Shown: positions 10,555-22,915 of the stretch, one piece after another
Numbering within the stretch: position 1 is the stretch's first letter
How the letters are laid out: each line of letters starts with the position of its first letter
NCBI GenBank assembly: GCA_023101885.1
Contig: JALPQD010000241.1
Span: 62,001-126,000, forward strand
DNA: 64,000 nucleotides
DNA from: Typhlomys cinereus
Lineage: Eukaryota; Chordata; Mammalia; Rodentia; Platacanthomyidae
Reading direction: 5' to 3'
Made by a program: the position numbers and the translations under genes
The notes under the pieces: model-generated
What the model was told of the DNA's origin: nothing
The model's input: only the letters and a program-made list of their open reading frames with translations
Database searches by the model: none

Positions 10555-13500
10555 CAGAGATATTTTGAATCTAGAGAATAGTGAATTTCAATTCTAGCTA
10601 TGTACTCGAAATGATTTTGAAAGTAGAAACAACTTGAGTAGTAAAAGAAGCAGCCATAGCTGTAATAAAATCCAAGTAGTTCAGATTTCACAGGTCTGGA
10701 AAGAATCCTAAGCATTTACATTTCTAAAGTGTCTGTGATGTACATGGAAGGTTATTGACAGGTGGGTTCTGTTTCATAGCTCAGGAGAAAGTGGAATGCT
10801 GTGTGTCTTCTAGTTATTTGATGGTATTCAGTGGTGAAGTAGCAATGGGTCATGGTGGAAAATATGTGGCTAAGGAAACAGAGATAGAAGAACATACTTT
10901 CTTTTGCCTACTGCATAATGCTCTCGGGCTTTCATGCCACTTTGAGTAATGAAACAGGCCTCATTCCCTCAGTTTTTCTTTGTCATTTTCTCAGCTCACT
11001 GGCCCTGTCTCTTCGTTCACTTGTGATCTGCTTTGGATCCTCCTTCACCTCTTCAGTTATCTTTCATTATCAGAGTGTTTCCCATGGAGAACTCTCTTTG
11101 GGATGGCAGGAAGGACTACATGAAATCTCAGGGGAGAGGTTGAATAGTCTGTTAACTTTTGTTCTAAACTCTCACGACCCAGAATAAAAAATACAGAGGT
11201 TCTCTTTTATTGGCCATGGCACTCAACCTGGAAAAATCTATCATGAGTTGAAAATATCGAGTTAAGAAATCAACAAGTTCACCCACTCTAATGCAACCCC
11301 AACTTAGAGACACAGTGTCTGATAGAGTGGCAGATGTTTACTACTCGTGGCGGTATGCCCGAGTGACAACTGGGGCTCTTTGCTAAGCTAGAGAACCTAG
11401 AAATTATTACACTGCATACTGGCAGTTCTGGGAAAGATCAAAATTCAAAATGTGAAACACGATTTCAGTGGTATGCAATATAGGCCTTCATCAGCATAGA
11501 GTGAGTGCATCCTGATGAGAATGGCCGTCTGCGACTTATCTGCTGGGCGAGTGAGATGATATTGAGTACTCATGTTCATCCCTCCTTAATTTTCATCCAC
11601 ATCAGGCGGTGTTTAGGATCTCACAACAATGCAGTATGATCTACTATAGTTCCTGGCAGCCAATCTTATACTTCCTTGATTTTACATCCCTGAATCCTGC
11701 TTTCACTCCCCATTTTCGCCTCTGTAAAACTCTCTTGGACTTTTGTCCCTATTCCCGCAGATGGTACCTTGACTTTTTTGTTGTTGTTGTTGTGGCTTCC
11801 CCCTGTCTCCCAATGCACTCATTTGAACCTCTTATTTTGCAGTAGATTTTTAATTTTTCTTGGCACCTGGAATGATGTGCAGTAGGCAACCTCTTCTATG
11901 CTAGCCTTATAAGATAATACCCAGAGTCAGTTTCTAAGAAAACAGCCTTCTTTGACTGTCATTTTTAATTACCAGAAATGACATTATTAATTGAATTTTC
12001 TGAATGATTTTTCTAGAATATGTCATAATCATATGTCATAAACTTTTTCTAACAACAATTTAAAAATATCCATATTATAAGAAATCTCTGTGTGTGTGTG
12101 TGTGTCTGTGTTTAAATACCTAATGAGAAGAATGAAAATTATAAACCTAATTGCAGTGCTAATAATGAAGGAAACCTTGCCAGATGAATTTCAACTCCAT
12201 TATCAGCTTTAATTAGCAAACACGAGGGCAAATAGAATACAGTGACTGTCCCTGGACTTGACTTTATCAACACATTACATGGAGCACTTCACAAAACGAT
12301 AGCCCATCCGGGCATTTAAATAGGCTTAGAGATGAGCAATTGTAGCAGCTGAGGGAGTTGGTTGGCTGCATGCAGAGTGAAGGTATCAGAAACGACAGCC
12401 CTTTGGAAAGACAGCGACATGGACCCTGTCTGATTCAGCATCTTTCCTAATGATGTGGAAGGGGAAGCACACAGTGTATTAATTAAATTTGACAAGGATG
12501 CTGATTTGGTTAGCAGGGTGACTTGGGTAGGTTTACAACAGGGTGAGGAAAGAAGAAAGAGAAAAATAATTTGGAAAAATGCAAATAGTGCGTTCTGGGC
12601 AAAATAAACTATGACAAAAACAGCAAGGAGCCCAAAATAGGAAGTAGGCCATGTACAGGAGAATAGAGAAGAGAGGCCACACTTGTTTTCTGGTCCCAAA
12701 GGGGCCATGGAAAAACACTTTTCACATGTCCCCTAGGGGTATAAGCTGCACACCGATAAGGCTTTGGAAACTAATGGTTTGTGTTGTTGTTTTTGTTCCT
12801 AGGTTAGCTATCTGGAGATGCTATTTTTTATGCACTTCAATTACATGGCTCTGTGTCTTAGCACTAAAGTTTATTCCACAGACTTCATTGAATTTTCAAC
12901 TTAACACAGTCAGTCTTCTGTATCATTGCTTCTCATTGTCTTAGGAACCAAAGCATGCTTTTCAGACAGAATGTAGCTTCATCTGATTTCTCTGTCTCTT
13001 TTAGGCAGGGCTTCCCTTCAGACTTGGAGACTGTTTGGATAGGTGCTAATTTTATATACAAATAGGTTTTATTTGTTTTGTAAATTGGTAAAATAATTGA
13101 AATTTTATATCCATATTTCTCAGTGATGTTTAGTTTTCTGGTGTCTCATAATGACCATCAAAGACTGCCCATCCCTTGAAGGTCTAAGTGACTCTTGACT
13201 ATTCCTTTCTCTCTTACACCATTTGAAAATTATAGGATGAATTTCTTTATCAATTCCATTTCGGGACTCTCTTTTTGTATTATATTTTATTAATTATTTT
13301 TAGCCTTTAGGATCAATCATGTTTGAAATTATGTCAGCAGTAGGATGATTCCAATATTTGTTTTATATTTTGCTAGAGAATGAATGAGATCTTAGGAATA
13401 AAGGATTTTCCAACCTGCTGACAAAGTTCTCTTCAAAGAAAGTCCAAGAGACAGATGTATAGAGTCTAATAGGTGAAATTACTAGAGAAAATAAAAGTGC

Positions 13501-14180
13501 TCAGGGATCATGACTGATGGCTATGGTAGTGGCGACCTGTAATGACTAAATTGAGACTGTTAAGTCACTAGTTCTCTATTGATAATGAAGTCATCTCCCT
13601 CCCTATAGCTCTAGATACATGAAGTCATCGCAGCTCCAAAAAAGTGTTTAAGAGCAAGTAAGGGCATTTCAAGTCCCTGAAATACACATGTGTACATTTC
13701 CAAATGCCTGGTTCCCATGATTTCAATCTAGTGACTAACCTTAGCCCTTCAGGTGGCAACCTGAAAAGTAGTCTCAACTTCCCTGTATATTTTGGATCTC
13801 TCTAAAATTCTGCCTATGCATGTGTGTGAGAAAGCAATAGGTACATTGGTTTATTAGATGCAAAACAGATCATGAAATTAACACTTGACTTTTTGATTTA
13901 GCACAAAGTTCTTAATTTTTCTTTTCAGGACAGGGACCTTGCATATGTTAGGCAAGTGCTCTTCCACCGTGACACACTTTTGCCTTGTAATTAATTAATA
14001 ATGAATTTCATCATAGTCAATTGTTAACTTGCTCAGATAGGCCATGAAACTATAATCCTAATGCCTCATCCTCTCATATATCTATAATTATGATGCATGT
14101 CATCATACCAGGCCAAAGTGCTAATCTCCTAACTGTTGGGGTTTTGATAACTTGTCTAAGTTATTTGAATTTTTGTATTT
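10555..14180. other. Mostly unique non-coding DNA
   Basis: No gene is recognisable. A short (TG)n tract lies at about 12,087-12,105. The stretch 12,170-12,560 is repeat-free and of balanced composition, so it is a reasonable place to test for conserved non-coding sequence. A B4-like end may sit near 13,920-13,985 but is too short to call. Confidence 0.5.
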
Positions 14181-14245
14181 TTGTTTTCTTCATCTGCTTA
14201 ATAGGTATAATAATTATTGCCTTAGAAAATTGCAAATGAGAAAGA
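14180..14245 (+). mobile_element. MIR fragment
   Basis: Resembles the MIR segment following 'tttcctcatctgtaaaatgg': here 'ttttcttcatctgcttaata' then 'ggtataataattattgcc'. Short and old. Confidence 0.45.
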
Positions 14246-14528
14246 AAAGGAGGATGCTTTTCTCAATGATCTATATTTGTTGTAGTATGAATCATGTCAT
14301 GTATATGTCATCAAAAACAAACTAGATGGAGCATAAATGAAAAGACTGAAAATAGAAGGGAGTGTGAAGGAGAGATGACAGGTTGTCAGAGGAAAAAGAG
14401 TGTTGATAAGAATGGGTATTAGAGTGAGAAGAAAAGAAAAAATAAAAAAAAGAAAGCATGAAGTGGGATAAGAGGTGAGACTGGGATTATGTAACAAGGG
14501 ATAAAAGGGATGAAAGCTGAAAAATTCT

Positions 14529-14738
14529 TTGTATTTATGTATGCATTCAAAGACACTTGCTCATTGCAGCCCTATTCACAATAGCAAAAATATCAAATCA
14601 GTCAATATGTCCATGAACAGAGAAGGAATAATGAAAGTGTGGCACATCTACACAATGGAATATTACTTAGCCATCAGAAAGGATAAAATTACAGAATTTC
14701 TAAATGGAATTGGAATTTTCTGGAACCAGAAACTTTAA
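14529..14738 (+). pseudogene. L1 ORF2 C-terminal fragment
   Basis: This open frame of 69 codons is the tail of L1 ORF2, the protein that supplies endonuclease and reverse transcriptase for L1 mobility. Only the extreme C-terminus is present, recognised by a degenerate 'AKSWNQPKC' region at the start and the TMEYYLAIRKDK block around residues 43-54. It lacks every catalytic domain and is a dead remnant. Its initiating Met is incidental. Confidence 0.75.
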
Positions 14739-15965
14739 TATTGAGTGAGGTAACTCAGACACAGAAGGTTAAGCACCTCATGTTCTGTCTTATATGCAGA
14801 TGATTGAACAGATAGCATTGCCCATGTATTTGGATTAGAATAGTGTAAGAGCCAGAAAATCTGATAAAGACCTGAGAGGGAGGGCGAAAAGGGATGGTTA
14901 AGGTGAAACCTTTTAAGGAGAGATTTAGGATAACAGGACAAGGGGGAGGGAGAAGATAAAGGGAAAATACATAGCAGGAAATGAGGGGATGGGAGATAGG
15001 AGGAGCAGAAGGACTTACAGAAAAACCCAAAGGTTGTGGTAAGTAATCCCAAAGGAACATCCTATCTTAGTAATATATATAAAAAGTCTTTTAAAGAAAT
15101 GAACAAGAACGGGTAGTGAGGAAAATGGGGGGGGGGAGCCTTAGAATACAGAAACAAAATTGTACTAGAAGTAACAGGAATGTGATACTTTCTGATAAAT
15201 GTTGGTCAGAGAGGTCATAAAAGCCTCCAAATATTATAGGCTCTTTCCAGTGCTCTTGGTTGCTCTCCAAAAACTGTCAGTAAGACCCTATTACTGAAGA
15301 TGCAACTACAAATGGATCACGAATGTGTGTAAAATGTGTCAGCTGGAACTGATCTCATTGCTCCATAGCTTATACCAAGTACCAAGTAATACTGTAAAAG
15401 CTACTGGGGGAGAGAAATAATCACAAGCCCCATCAATGGCATGAGATCTGTAAGTAGCAATATAAATCACCATGGCAACAGGTGACCACCTGTGTAATAA
15501 TGGCATGAGTATCAAGGATACAATCAACAACTTTCTAATTGGATTCAAGTTCTACTTGTCAGATTATTGAAAATTAGAACAAAAACCTATAAAAAATGGA
15601 AGGAAAAAATCAATAAGGAAGGCATCCAATAAATCTGTAGGTAGGAAGTCAGTACATCAAAGTACTCTGTCGGTAGATGTTATTACAGTGGAACCTTTGG
15701 GTCTAAATCTGGGTAAGTAAAGGGAAATGCACATGCCAGTGGGGTGGCCTGAAGGGATGTAACTTGATATACCATAGAGGCCTAAGCACCCACAGTAGTA
15801 GACAGGTCAGAGTGAACCCGTGGTCCATAGAAGCACACAGGGGGAAGAGTGGAGGGAGTGGGAGAGAATGCTAAAGGGAAAGGAGGGTATGGAGAGGAAG
15901 GAAGAGGGAGAGAATCTGGATGAATACTCAATATGGTTGTAAAAGTAGAAAAATAAATTTAAAAA
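14529..15965 (+). mobile_element. L1 3' end, older rodent subfamily
   Basis: The first 210 bp encode the ORF2 C-terminus (HIYTMEYYLAIRKDKI is close to the L1 [13 protein letters not shown] block). A long 3' UTR follows, with a G/A-rich polypurine tract (about 15,840-15,915), then 'gatgaatactcaatatgg' and an A-rich end near 15,965. The same 3' UTR type recurs at 28,195 (plus) and 31,501 (minus). It is 5'-truncated. I could not fix a TSD. Confidence 0.8.
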
Positions 15966-16282
15966 ACTGTATTCGGAGAACCAGTAGAAAGTTGGTTTGG
16001 ATATAAACCATATGAATACCTGCCTAGGGTATTGCTGAAATGATAATATTCACTTTCTTCTGAGTTAATCTATGGAATGATGGTCCATCTTGTCCTATAC
16101 TGTCCCATTGGCTGAGGAACTGTAGAAGGACTTATCTGGAAAAGCATCTTAGTTATCTCAGTTGCAAAGGTAAATGGGCAGATGAAATAAATTAAACTAT
16201 AAGAAGTCTATGATCAAAGCTTACTTTGTGAATTTATAAGAATTATTTTATCTGGATTAGACTCTTAAACTATCATCCCAGG

Positions 16283-16326
16283 GTACATTTGAACTGAGAC
16301 ATTTGAACTGAGTACATTTGAACTGA
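16283..16326. repeat. Triplicated 14-15 nt unit
   Basis: GTACATTTGAACTGA (16283-16297), GACATTTGAACTGA (16298-16311) and GTACATTTGAACTGA (16312-16326) lie directly head to tail. Confidence 0.95.
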
Positions 16327-16724
16327 GATAGCCAATTTCTTCTATAAGCTTACTCATTGCCTCTTTGCCGAAAGAACACACTTCTAGAAGTCTGAAAAAC
16401 TCTAGGACAAAACAATGGGAGTGACTAAAGTTCTGAGGGGGGAAAAACATTTGTGTAGAACATGCCCAACAATTTCAGTGATTCATCTTAGAAAAGAGCA
16501 AAGGAAGACTTCAGAAATGAAGAGCTACCATGCAGGTCTGATGTCTTCTGAGATCTGCTCTCTCACTGGTACCCTCCCTTCTCCCTTATTTGTTTTACTT
16601 TTTCCAACTCTTTTCTACAAATGAATTCACTGAATATGATGAGATAGGTTCAGTTGGAATGACCATGAAAACAAGGTTTAAGTCTTTAGAAAAATTGTTA
16701 AGTATCTGTAATCATGCAATACCA

Positions 16725-16800
16725 AACAATTTATTCTACAAGTGAAGAAACTGACACCTGCAGATGTTGCATTAAGTTTGTTCAGAAACACTCAAGTGTC
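16725..16800 (-). mobile_element. MIR fragment
   Basis: 'ttctacaagtgaagaaactg' followed by 'gttcagaaacactcaa' mirrors the MIR stretch 'ttacagatgaggaaactgag ... ttgcccaaggtca'. Old and diverged. Confidence 0.5.
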
Positions 16801-16964
16801 TGATGACTCAACTAGTACCAGATGTTGAAACAACTGGAAAACCAGTTGTGTCTGGAGCAAAGCTTAGTATTAAACAGTGCTTATGACTCACAGAAACCTC
16901 TGGCTTTGATGTCTTCTTCCTACTCAGTTCTCTAAGACAAGCAGACTTGTGTGCTGGATCTTAA

Positions 16965-17075
16965 TCGATGTTTCACCATTAACTAGCTTTAAAAGGCAAT
17001 ATGTAATCTTTCTGAGCTTCCAGTTTCATCATGAAACTTTATTACTTTACCATCTTATAGGAAATAGGAGCTATA
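16965..17075 (+). mobile_element. MIR fragment
   Basis: 'cattaactagctttaaaagg' and 'tttctgagcttccagtttca' match the MIR order 'ttactagctgtgtgacc ... tctgagcctcagtttcctca'. Confidence 0.6.
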
Positions 17076-17434
17076 AAACATGTAACTATCCATTATGAAA
17101 CTAGGAAGTGTTATCCGAAGGAGAGATATTATAGATGTTTTATAGAAAATTGTTAAGTTTTGTAACTCTCCAAGCTAGAAATATGAAAAGAAACAGGACA
17201 CGAACTTGCGTTTGGCTGGATCTTTTTGTCCTGTGGGGTTTTTTCCTAAGCCAATTGTATTACCTCCATCCTATGAGTAGTCTTGGGTCAGATAACAGCA
17301 GAGGGATAATTTTAATGTTCCAAAGATTTTGCATGTGAAACATTCCTAATCTAATTCTCATTTTCCCTAATTTTTGTTAATCCTTGTCTCATGTTAATTC
17401 TACTGACCCATGAACTTATTTATTAAAGGGAATA

Positions 17435-17580
17435 ATGAAGGAAGAAGGAAAAGTAAGAAGGAAGGCAAGAAGAAAGGAAAGAAGTAAGGAAGGAAGAAAG
17501 GAAGAAAGGAAGGAAGGAAAGAAGGAAGGAAGGAAGGAAGGAAGGAAGGAAGGAAGGAAGGAAGGAAGGAGAGAGAAAGG
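17435..17580. repeat. (GGAA)n-type microsatellite
   Basis: Purine-only GAAG/GGAA repeats run for about 145 nt. The stretch 17,500-17,570 is nearly perfect GGAA. Open frames across it are artefacts of the tetranucleotide. Confidence 0.95.
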
Positions 17581-17944
17581 AAAGTTGGGAAGGAAGAAGA
17601 AAGGGCAACTTGAAGACATGAATATCTTACACACAGTACCCAGTTTACTAGATAAATCTATATAGCCCTTAGCTGGTGGTTCAGAGCACAAAGACCAGGA
17701 AGTCTTCAGGTTGGCATACTGAAAGTCCTCAAATCTCATAATACAGTGCACTGAGCAGAGGTCTCAGTGTCTCTCTGTGCCTATCCATTTTTTCAAGGAC
17801 AGGCTAAAGATGCAGAGATTGCATGGATAGAATTGCACTGAACCATGAGTTTGTGGCATATTGAAGAAACAACATGAAAATTGCTAGGAAAGCAATTATA
17901 ACTTTGTCATTAGCCACTGGACATAAAACATCAATCTTAACTGC

Positions 17945-18065
17945 ATGTGATGAGGTTTAAGTACTTCACTGGATTATGTAAGGGTTAAATGAGATGACAT
18001 TTGTAAATTGCCAGACATTAACAGAAAGCAAAGTATGAAAATACCTGACATGGTACAAAACTTAG
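17945..18065 (+). mobile_element. MIR fragment
   Basis: 'gggttaaatgagatgacatt' followed by 'tgccagacattaacag' resembles the MIR segment 'gattaaatgagataatg ... agcacagtgcctggc'. Confidence 0.5.
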
Positions 18066-18279
18066 ATGCTAGACATCGTTTCCAGGGTTTCCTATGATTA
18101 AGCAGGTTCAATACTCACAAACTCTGTATGAATAAGATTAACTTTTGCTCCTTGTTCATAACTGAGACATGAAAGAATTGAGGTAAAGCACCAGTATCTC
18201 ACACATTGGGAATCTTGAAGCCAAAGTCATAATATAAGCAATTTGACTATGAATCTTCATTTTAAATTTTTTATTTTAG

Positions 18280-18790
18280 TTTGAGACAGACTTACCATTT
18301 AGTAAACCAGATGTTTTAGAAGCATGCAACACATTAAGCTAAGCATATGGATATGCCTATGAAGTTGAGAGCATAATTGAGATAACAAATCCATCAACCC
18401 CAAATTTTGTTATTTGCTTTCTTTCATCTGTTCCCACTGTACACCTGTACACCAACTACCCCAGTGACAATCTGCTTCCTTGCTCTATAAAACCATTCAT
18501 ACTTTCTATAATTTCATCTAATTACTGTAATATAATGTACACCTTTTTCTGTCCCACTCCTTACATTAGGACAATTACCTTTTGATTCATTCATGCTACC
18601 ACATGCAATAGTTGAAGGTTTATTGCTGAATTGTATTTCAGATTTTATATGGACATAATCACAATTTGTTTATCCATTCACTTGTTAATAAACATCTGAA
18701 CATTCCAACCATTGACTACTATAAATAAAGCTACTGTGAATATTATCTGTAGTCATTTATATGGATGTTTGTATATCTAAATTTGTCGCT
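18280..18790 (-). mobile_element. Ancient L1M 3' end
   Basis: The plus strand reads as the complement of an old mammalian L1 3' end: a 3' UTR stretch, then 'ttgctgaattgtatttcag', 'acaatttgtttatccattca' and 'aataaagctactgtgaata', which correspond to the ORF2 tail region. Heavily mutated with no open frame. Confidence 0.65.
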
Positions 18791-18844
18791 CTTTTTTCAC
18801 ATACTCATATGTATACATGTAGAGCAGTGCATGGGTGCACATAT

Positions 18845-19134
18845 GCACATTGACCTGTGTGTGTATGTACACTTGCATGTGTGTGCCTAGGCATATGGAG
18901 TCTCAAAGTTGATTATAGGAATCACTCCCTATCACTTTTCCACTTTGCTATTATTTGAGGCTGGTTTTAGTCACACTCAGAGCTCACCCAGCTTACGTAG
19001 GAGATTCCTGTTCTCCATCTATGGATGTATGGATAGACTACTATACCCATCTGACTTTACATGGGATATAGGGATCTGAACTCTAGTCCTCTTGCTTGCG
19101 GGTGAAATGCTCTAACCATTGAGAAATCTTATCA
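18845..19134 (-). mobile_element. B4-type SINE, reversed
   Basis: A TG-rich tail is followed by 'ttttccactttgctattatt', 'cagagctcacccagctta', 'gggatctgaactctagtcct' and a tRNA-like head ending 'aaccattgagaaatctta'. This is the standard minus-strand B4 order. Diverged. Confidence 0.7.
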
Positions 19135-21164
19135 GATTTTCTGTATTTTTAATGATAATTAACTACATAATGATAATAATTAACTAGTTTTAATCATTGA
19201 ATACTTATCTAGTGTTGGTCTCTCTGTTGTAAATGTAGGTTCAATCAGTTTTAGGAGAATTAAGAGCAAATAGCCTTCTATGAGGTCCATTTCTTGTAAT
19301 TGTGGACTGTAAATCAGAGAGTGTTGAAGTTATATGGTCTTGCTTCTTTCCTGGCATAACAGAAGAAATAAAAGACCTCCTTGGCTCACATATGCTTACA
19401 TATGGAAGTTTTTCTGAAGCCGAGGAGAAATAAGAGCACAAAGGTGTTGGGTTCCTGGAAATTTCTTTACTGGAAATCCAAGCCCAATCTACTTGTCAAT
19501 GTTTTCAACCTGATCTGTTTTTAGTGCAGTTACTGGTGACTGATGGTTGATCCCAACCACTTTACTTGCCAAAAGTTAATGTGCAAGTCCTAATGACGTA
19601 GGCAGGAAATGAGATCCCCGGATGCTCTCAGTGTCAGTAAGACAATTAATCTGATTTACATCATTGTATTTCAAAGAATGAAAATTTCATCTGCTACTTT
19701 TTAAGCATTTGCTAGAGTGAGAGCACATTACTTCTAGTGAAAGTGTCAGTCAGGCTGTTTATAAAACACACCGTGGCTAACGAGAATGGAAAGCCAATGG
19801 AAGGCTTTAGAAATCACAGATAAAGCCAAGACAGGAGAATGTATTAGACAGGATTGTAGACATGTAAATAAAGAAATGGATTGCTTGGTTGAAACCTCTG
19901 CCAGAAGAGAATACAGATTTGGTAAGTTTTTGAGATGGGAGTGATAAAGTAAAAGTCCAAATGTCAAGGGAAAAAAAAAGAGTTTGTTTCCCCAAGCTGG
20001 AAATGAAATATTCTTGGAACTGGACAGGGGAAAAAGCTGGATTCTTATGATAGTTTTGCACATTTTTTGAGTTGTCTTCTCTTATAGGATTTACAGACAC
20101 TAAGATGATACAAATAGGATGTAAGCTATGTCCTGAGAGCAAAATAGAACATTAACTGTGACTGCAAAACCATCATCTGAGAAGCTATGAGAAAGAATGG
20201 GCTGTCGAGAATTTCCCTGAGATGATGGAACTGAGGGGCTAGAGCAGGGATTCCTACTGCTCAGGGGCAATGTCTGCAGTGGATCATTGCCATGCTCCTT
20301 ATAATCTTTTCAAGATGTTTCTGGTGAAGACACCTTTCAAAATTTAAAGATGATTTCATAATTATTTCAATATCTTTTTCTTACAGCATCACTTACCATC
20401 ACCTATGGTTGGAACTCTCTATGTCAATGTAATTTGGGGAGAAGAATTGGAGTAGTTCTCAGCAGTAATATTCTCTTTTGAATGTGCTTGACTAAAACCT
20501 ATGAGCTTGATTGGTGTTATTATAAGGTGGAAAAGATCAAGACTGGACATCAAATATTAACAGCAAAAGGGAGGTGTGGCTGCTCTGGACTATGTCTATA
20601 ACTTGGCATGACTTCTGTCCAGGCCATCTTAATTAATCTAATTCTGAAGTATCTTCCATTATAATAAATCTTTATGAACAACTCATGATATGTAGACATT
20701 AGTGAATAAACAGGGTTAGTGTGGGATACTATGTGAGTTACAGGTCTAACGGGGAAGATAATCTGATCCAAATGAACAGATTTAAGTGAAGAAGTTCTTT
20801 ACATAAGAATGGCCAGGGCTTAGAGAACAAATAACATCAGGGAAACATCTGAGTATATAGTGTAGTTGGTGTCCTGCAAAACGTGGTTGTGGAAGAAAAT
20901 AGCATCTGTCATATACAGACACTGAGATTCAAGACAAATACACCAGAGAGTTCACACCCTCTTCCTTCCTACCCACCTATCACCCAACCTTCTAGTGTTT
21001 TTCTGATGTCTCCTCATGGGTTAAACCCAACCTGGAACTGACCAGAAGGACTTTATAAGAGTCTATTATCTGGGGCTCAGTTTAGGACAGAAAATAATAG
21101 TCTTGGGTGTGTAGAGAAGGATGATGAATTAGGATAGTCTACCTTTTCTCACTTAGTGTTCTTT
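19135..21164. other. Unique non-coding DNA
   Basis: No recognised gene or repeat. Short open frames here have no domain content. Confidence 0.5.
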
Positions 21165-21345
21165 AATCACTATAATGAACATATATCAAGTGTTCACTAT
21201 TTGCCAGTTTTTTAAAAATATAGCTCACCCACTGACATTGCAAATGAATCTATGAAGTATAGGGATGTTTAATCCACTTTTTTCAGATAAGAATATGAAA
21301 CTTAGAGAAATTAAAGACCTTGTTCTTAAAGGGACAAGATAAAAG
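21165..21345 (-). mobile_element. MIR element
   Basis: 'tcactatttgccag', 'cacttttttcagataagaat' and 'gaaacttagagaaattaaag' follow the MIR order 'tatgtgccagg ... attttacagatgaggaaact ... gagaggttaag'. One of the better preserved MIRs here. Confidence 0.6.
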
Positions 21346-21429
21346 ACAAAGTAAAAGACAAAGAGGATTCAGATTCAGAAAATCTGAAACAAAAATCATA
21401 TTCTGTTAGCTGCTATTTCCTGTCTCCTT

Positions 21430-21548
21430 ATTTAATCTTTGCTATGACCCATTGATGGATAAGGATGCAGAGAGATCTAGCAACTTTCCCACAAACACAG
21501 TTAGTGAGGACGGGATCCTGGAAATAAACTGGGATCAGTTTCAATCCC
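21430..21548 (-). mobile_element. MIR fragment
   Basis: 'gataaggatgcagagagatc', 'gcaactttcccacaaacaca' and 'agtgaggacgggatcctgg' follow the MIR order ending 'acacagctagtaagtggcag'. Confidence 0.55.
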
Positions 21549-22915
21549 AACCCCAGAACTTCCCATGCTAGGTACTGTCATTTTAAGCCCAGCAAGGAGG
21601 AGGGGCAGAAGACAGAGGGAAGAGCAAGCTTATGGTAACTCCCAGAGGTACTTGGTGAGGGCTTCATGGAGAGGACTGGTAAAACCAGGTGTGATAGAGC
21701 TGGGGCAGAGACAGAGTCAGTTCAGGATATTCAGGAAGGGCTGAGGATGGGGTACAGGTGTAGATTGTTTTGCAGAGAGATCATGATCACATTTTATTTG
21801 ACATACACATTGCCTTTCTTGAATTCTGAGGTAATGACAGACATTTTCAAAACAAAACTACAAAAGAAAAATAAATACAAAAATAGAATCTCTTTAATCT
21901 GTGTCGCCTTTCCCTACTCCACTGCCACACAGAAACAGACTGGCAATAGCTGTATTCCTGTTGGTGAGTTGCCATGGAGACGGCTGGAGACATGTGATCT
22001 CTCACCATGACTCACCACTGCAGGAGTCTACAAACTTAATTATTTATTAATAGGCTTTTATCGGGACAGTCTCCAGAGGTGGAACATCTTGTTTCCATGA
22101 CGGAGACAGCCATGAGAAACAGAGGGGGATAATACTATGCAATTACAAAGAATTAATTAGAACCTCTGTAAACGCACTGATGAACATGCCTTAGGATAAA
22201 TTGTGGTGGGTTCTGAGGGCACTTAGGTGTCTGGGGAAAGATGAAAATGAATGGAGGGTCTCCAATAATCAGCTCTTCTATGTTACCCAAAGACTCTCCC
22301 ACACTGTTCAGTGAAGGAGTTACTCAAGATGCATGGATGAACTGTGGATTCCAGAAATCCAACTTACTTAACTCCTATACAGATAAGACACAAATTAAAA
22401 TTCATAAAACATAAATGATGTTTTAGACTGTTTGTTCCCTAAGCACAGTATAAATAGAATGATCTTGAAACATTAATTTTACCGGGAAGGGCTTAGACAT
22501 GAGAGGAACATTGTTAGAGGTCTATATTGTTGGATTATCACGTGATTCCTTTTTATACCCATTTAATATGTGTGAACATGTGTGATTTCTTTATATTTAA
22601 AACATGAGTGTCAATGGACTAGTAAAAGCAGTGTTTTGGCAACTATATAATTTACTTCTGAGATATTATCTACATACTTGTTACTGAATGCTCTTTATCC
22701 AACACATGGCACTATTTGGGGCAACTATGAAGCCTTTAACAGGTGAGGCCAAGCTGGTAAAGTAAGTCATTAGGAATCTGCTTTGAAAGTTAAAGTCTGG
22801 ATTTCTGCTGCCTTGTCCAGAGTATTTTGTCACTATACACTCCTACCTTCTGTGAATCCATTCATTCCTTCCTCACCATGATAAATTGGATTTTCAGAAG
22901 CCATGAGCCAAAATA
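21549..22915. other. Unique non-coding DNA, possible conserved element
   Basis: No gene is recognisable. The stretch 21,900-22,190 is repeat-free and holds an RFX-like X-box plus several ATTA-type homeobox cores (TTAATTATTTATTAA near 22,036). This makes it a candidate regulatory element, by inference only. Confidence 0.4.
21968..21981. promoter_or_regulatory. RFX X-box-like palindrome
   Basis: GTTGCCATGGAGAC is one base from the palindromic X-box GTTGCCATGGNAAC bound by RFX factors. Motif resemblance only. Confidence 0.35.

Noticed and set aside
15467..15479. Second RFX-like site (TCACCATGGCAAC)
   Set aside because: It lies within an old L1 3' UTR, so chance or repeat origin is more likely than host regulation.
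17416..17751. Open frames of repeated Lys/Glu/Gly or Ser/Phe/Leu/Pro
   Set aside because: They are translations of the GGAA microsatellite.
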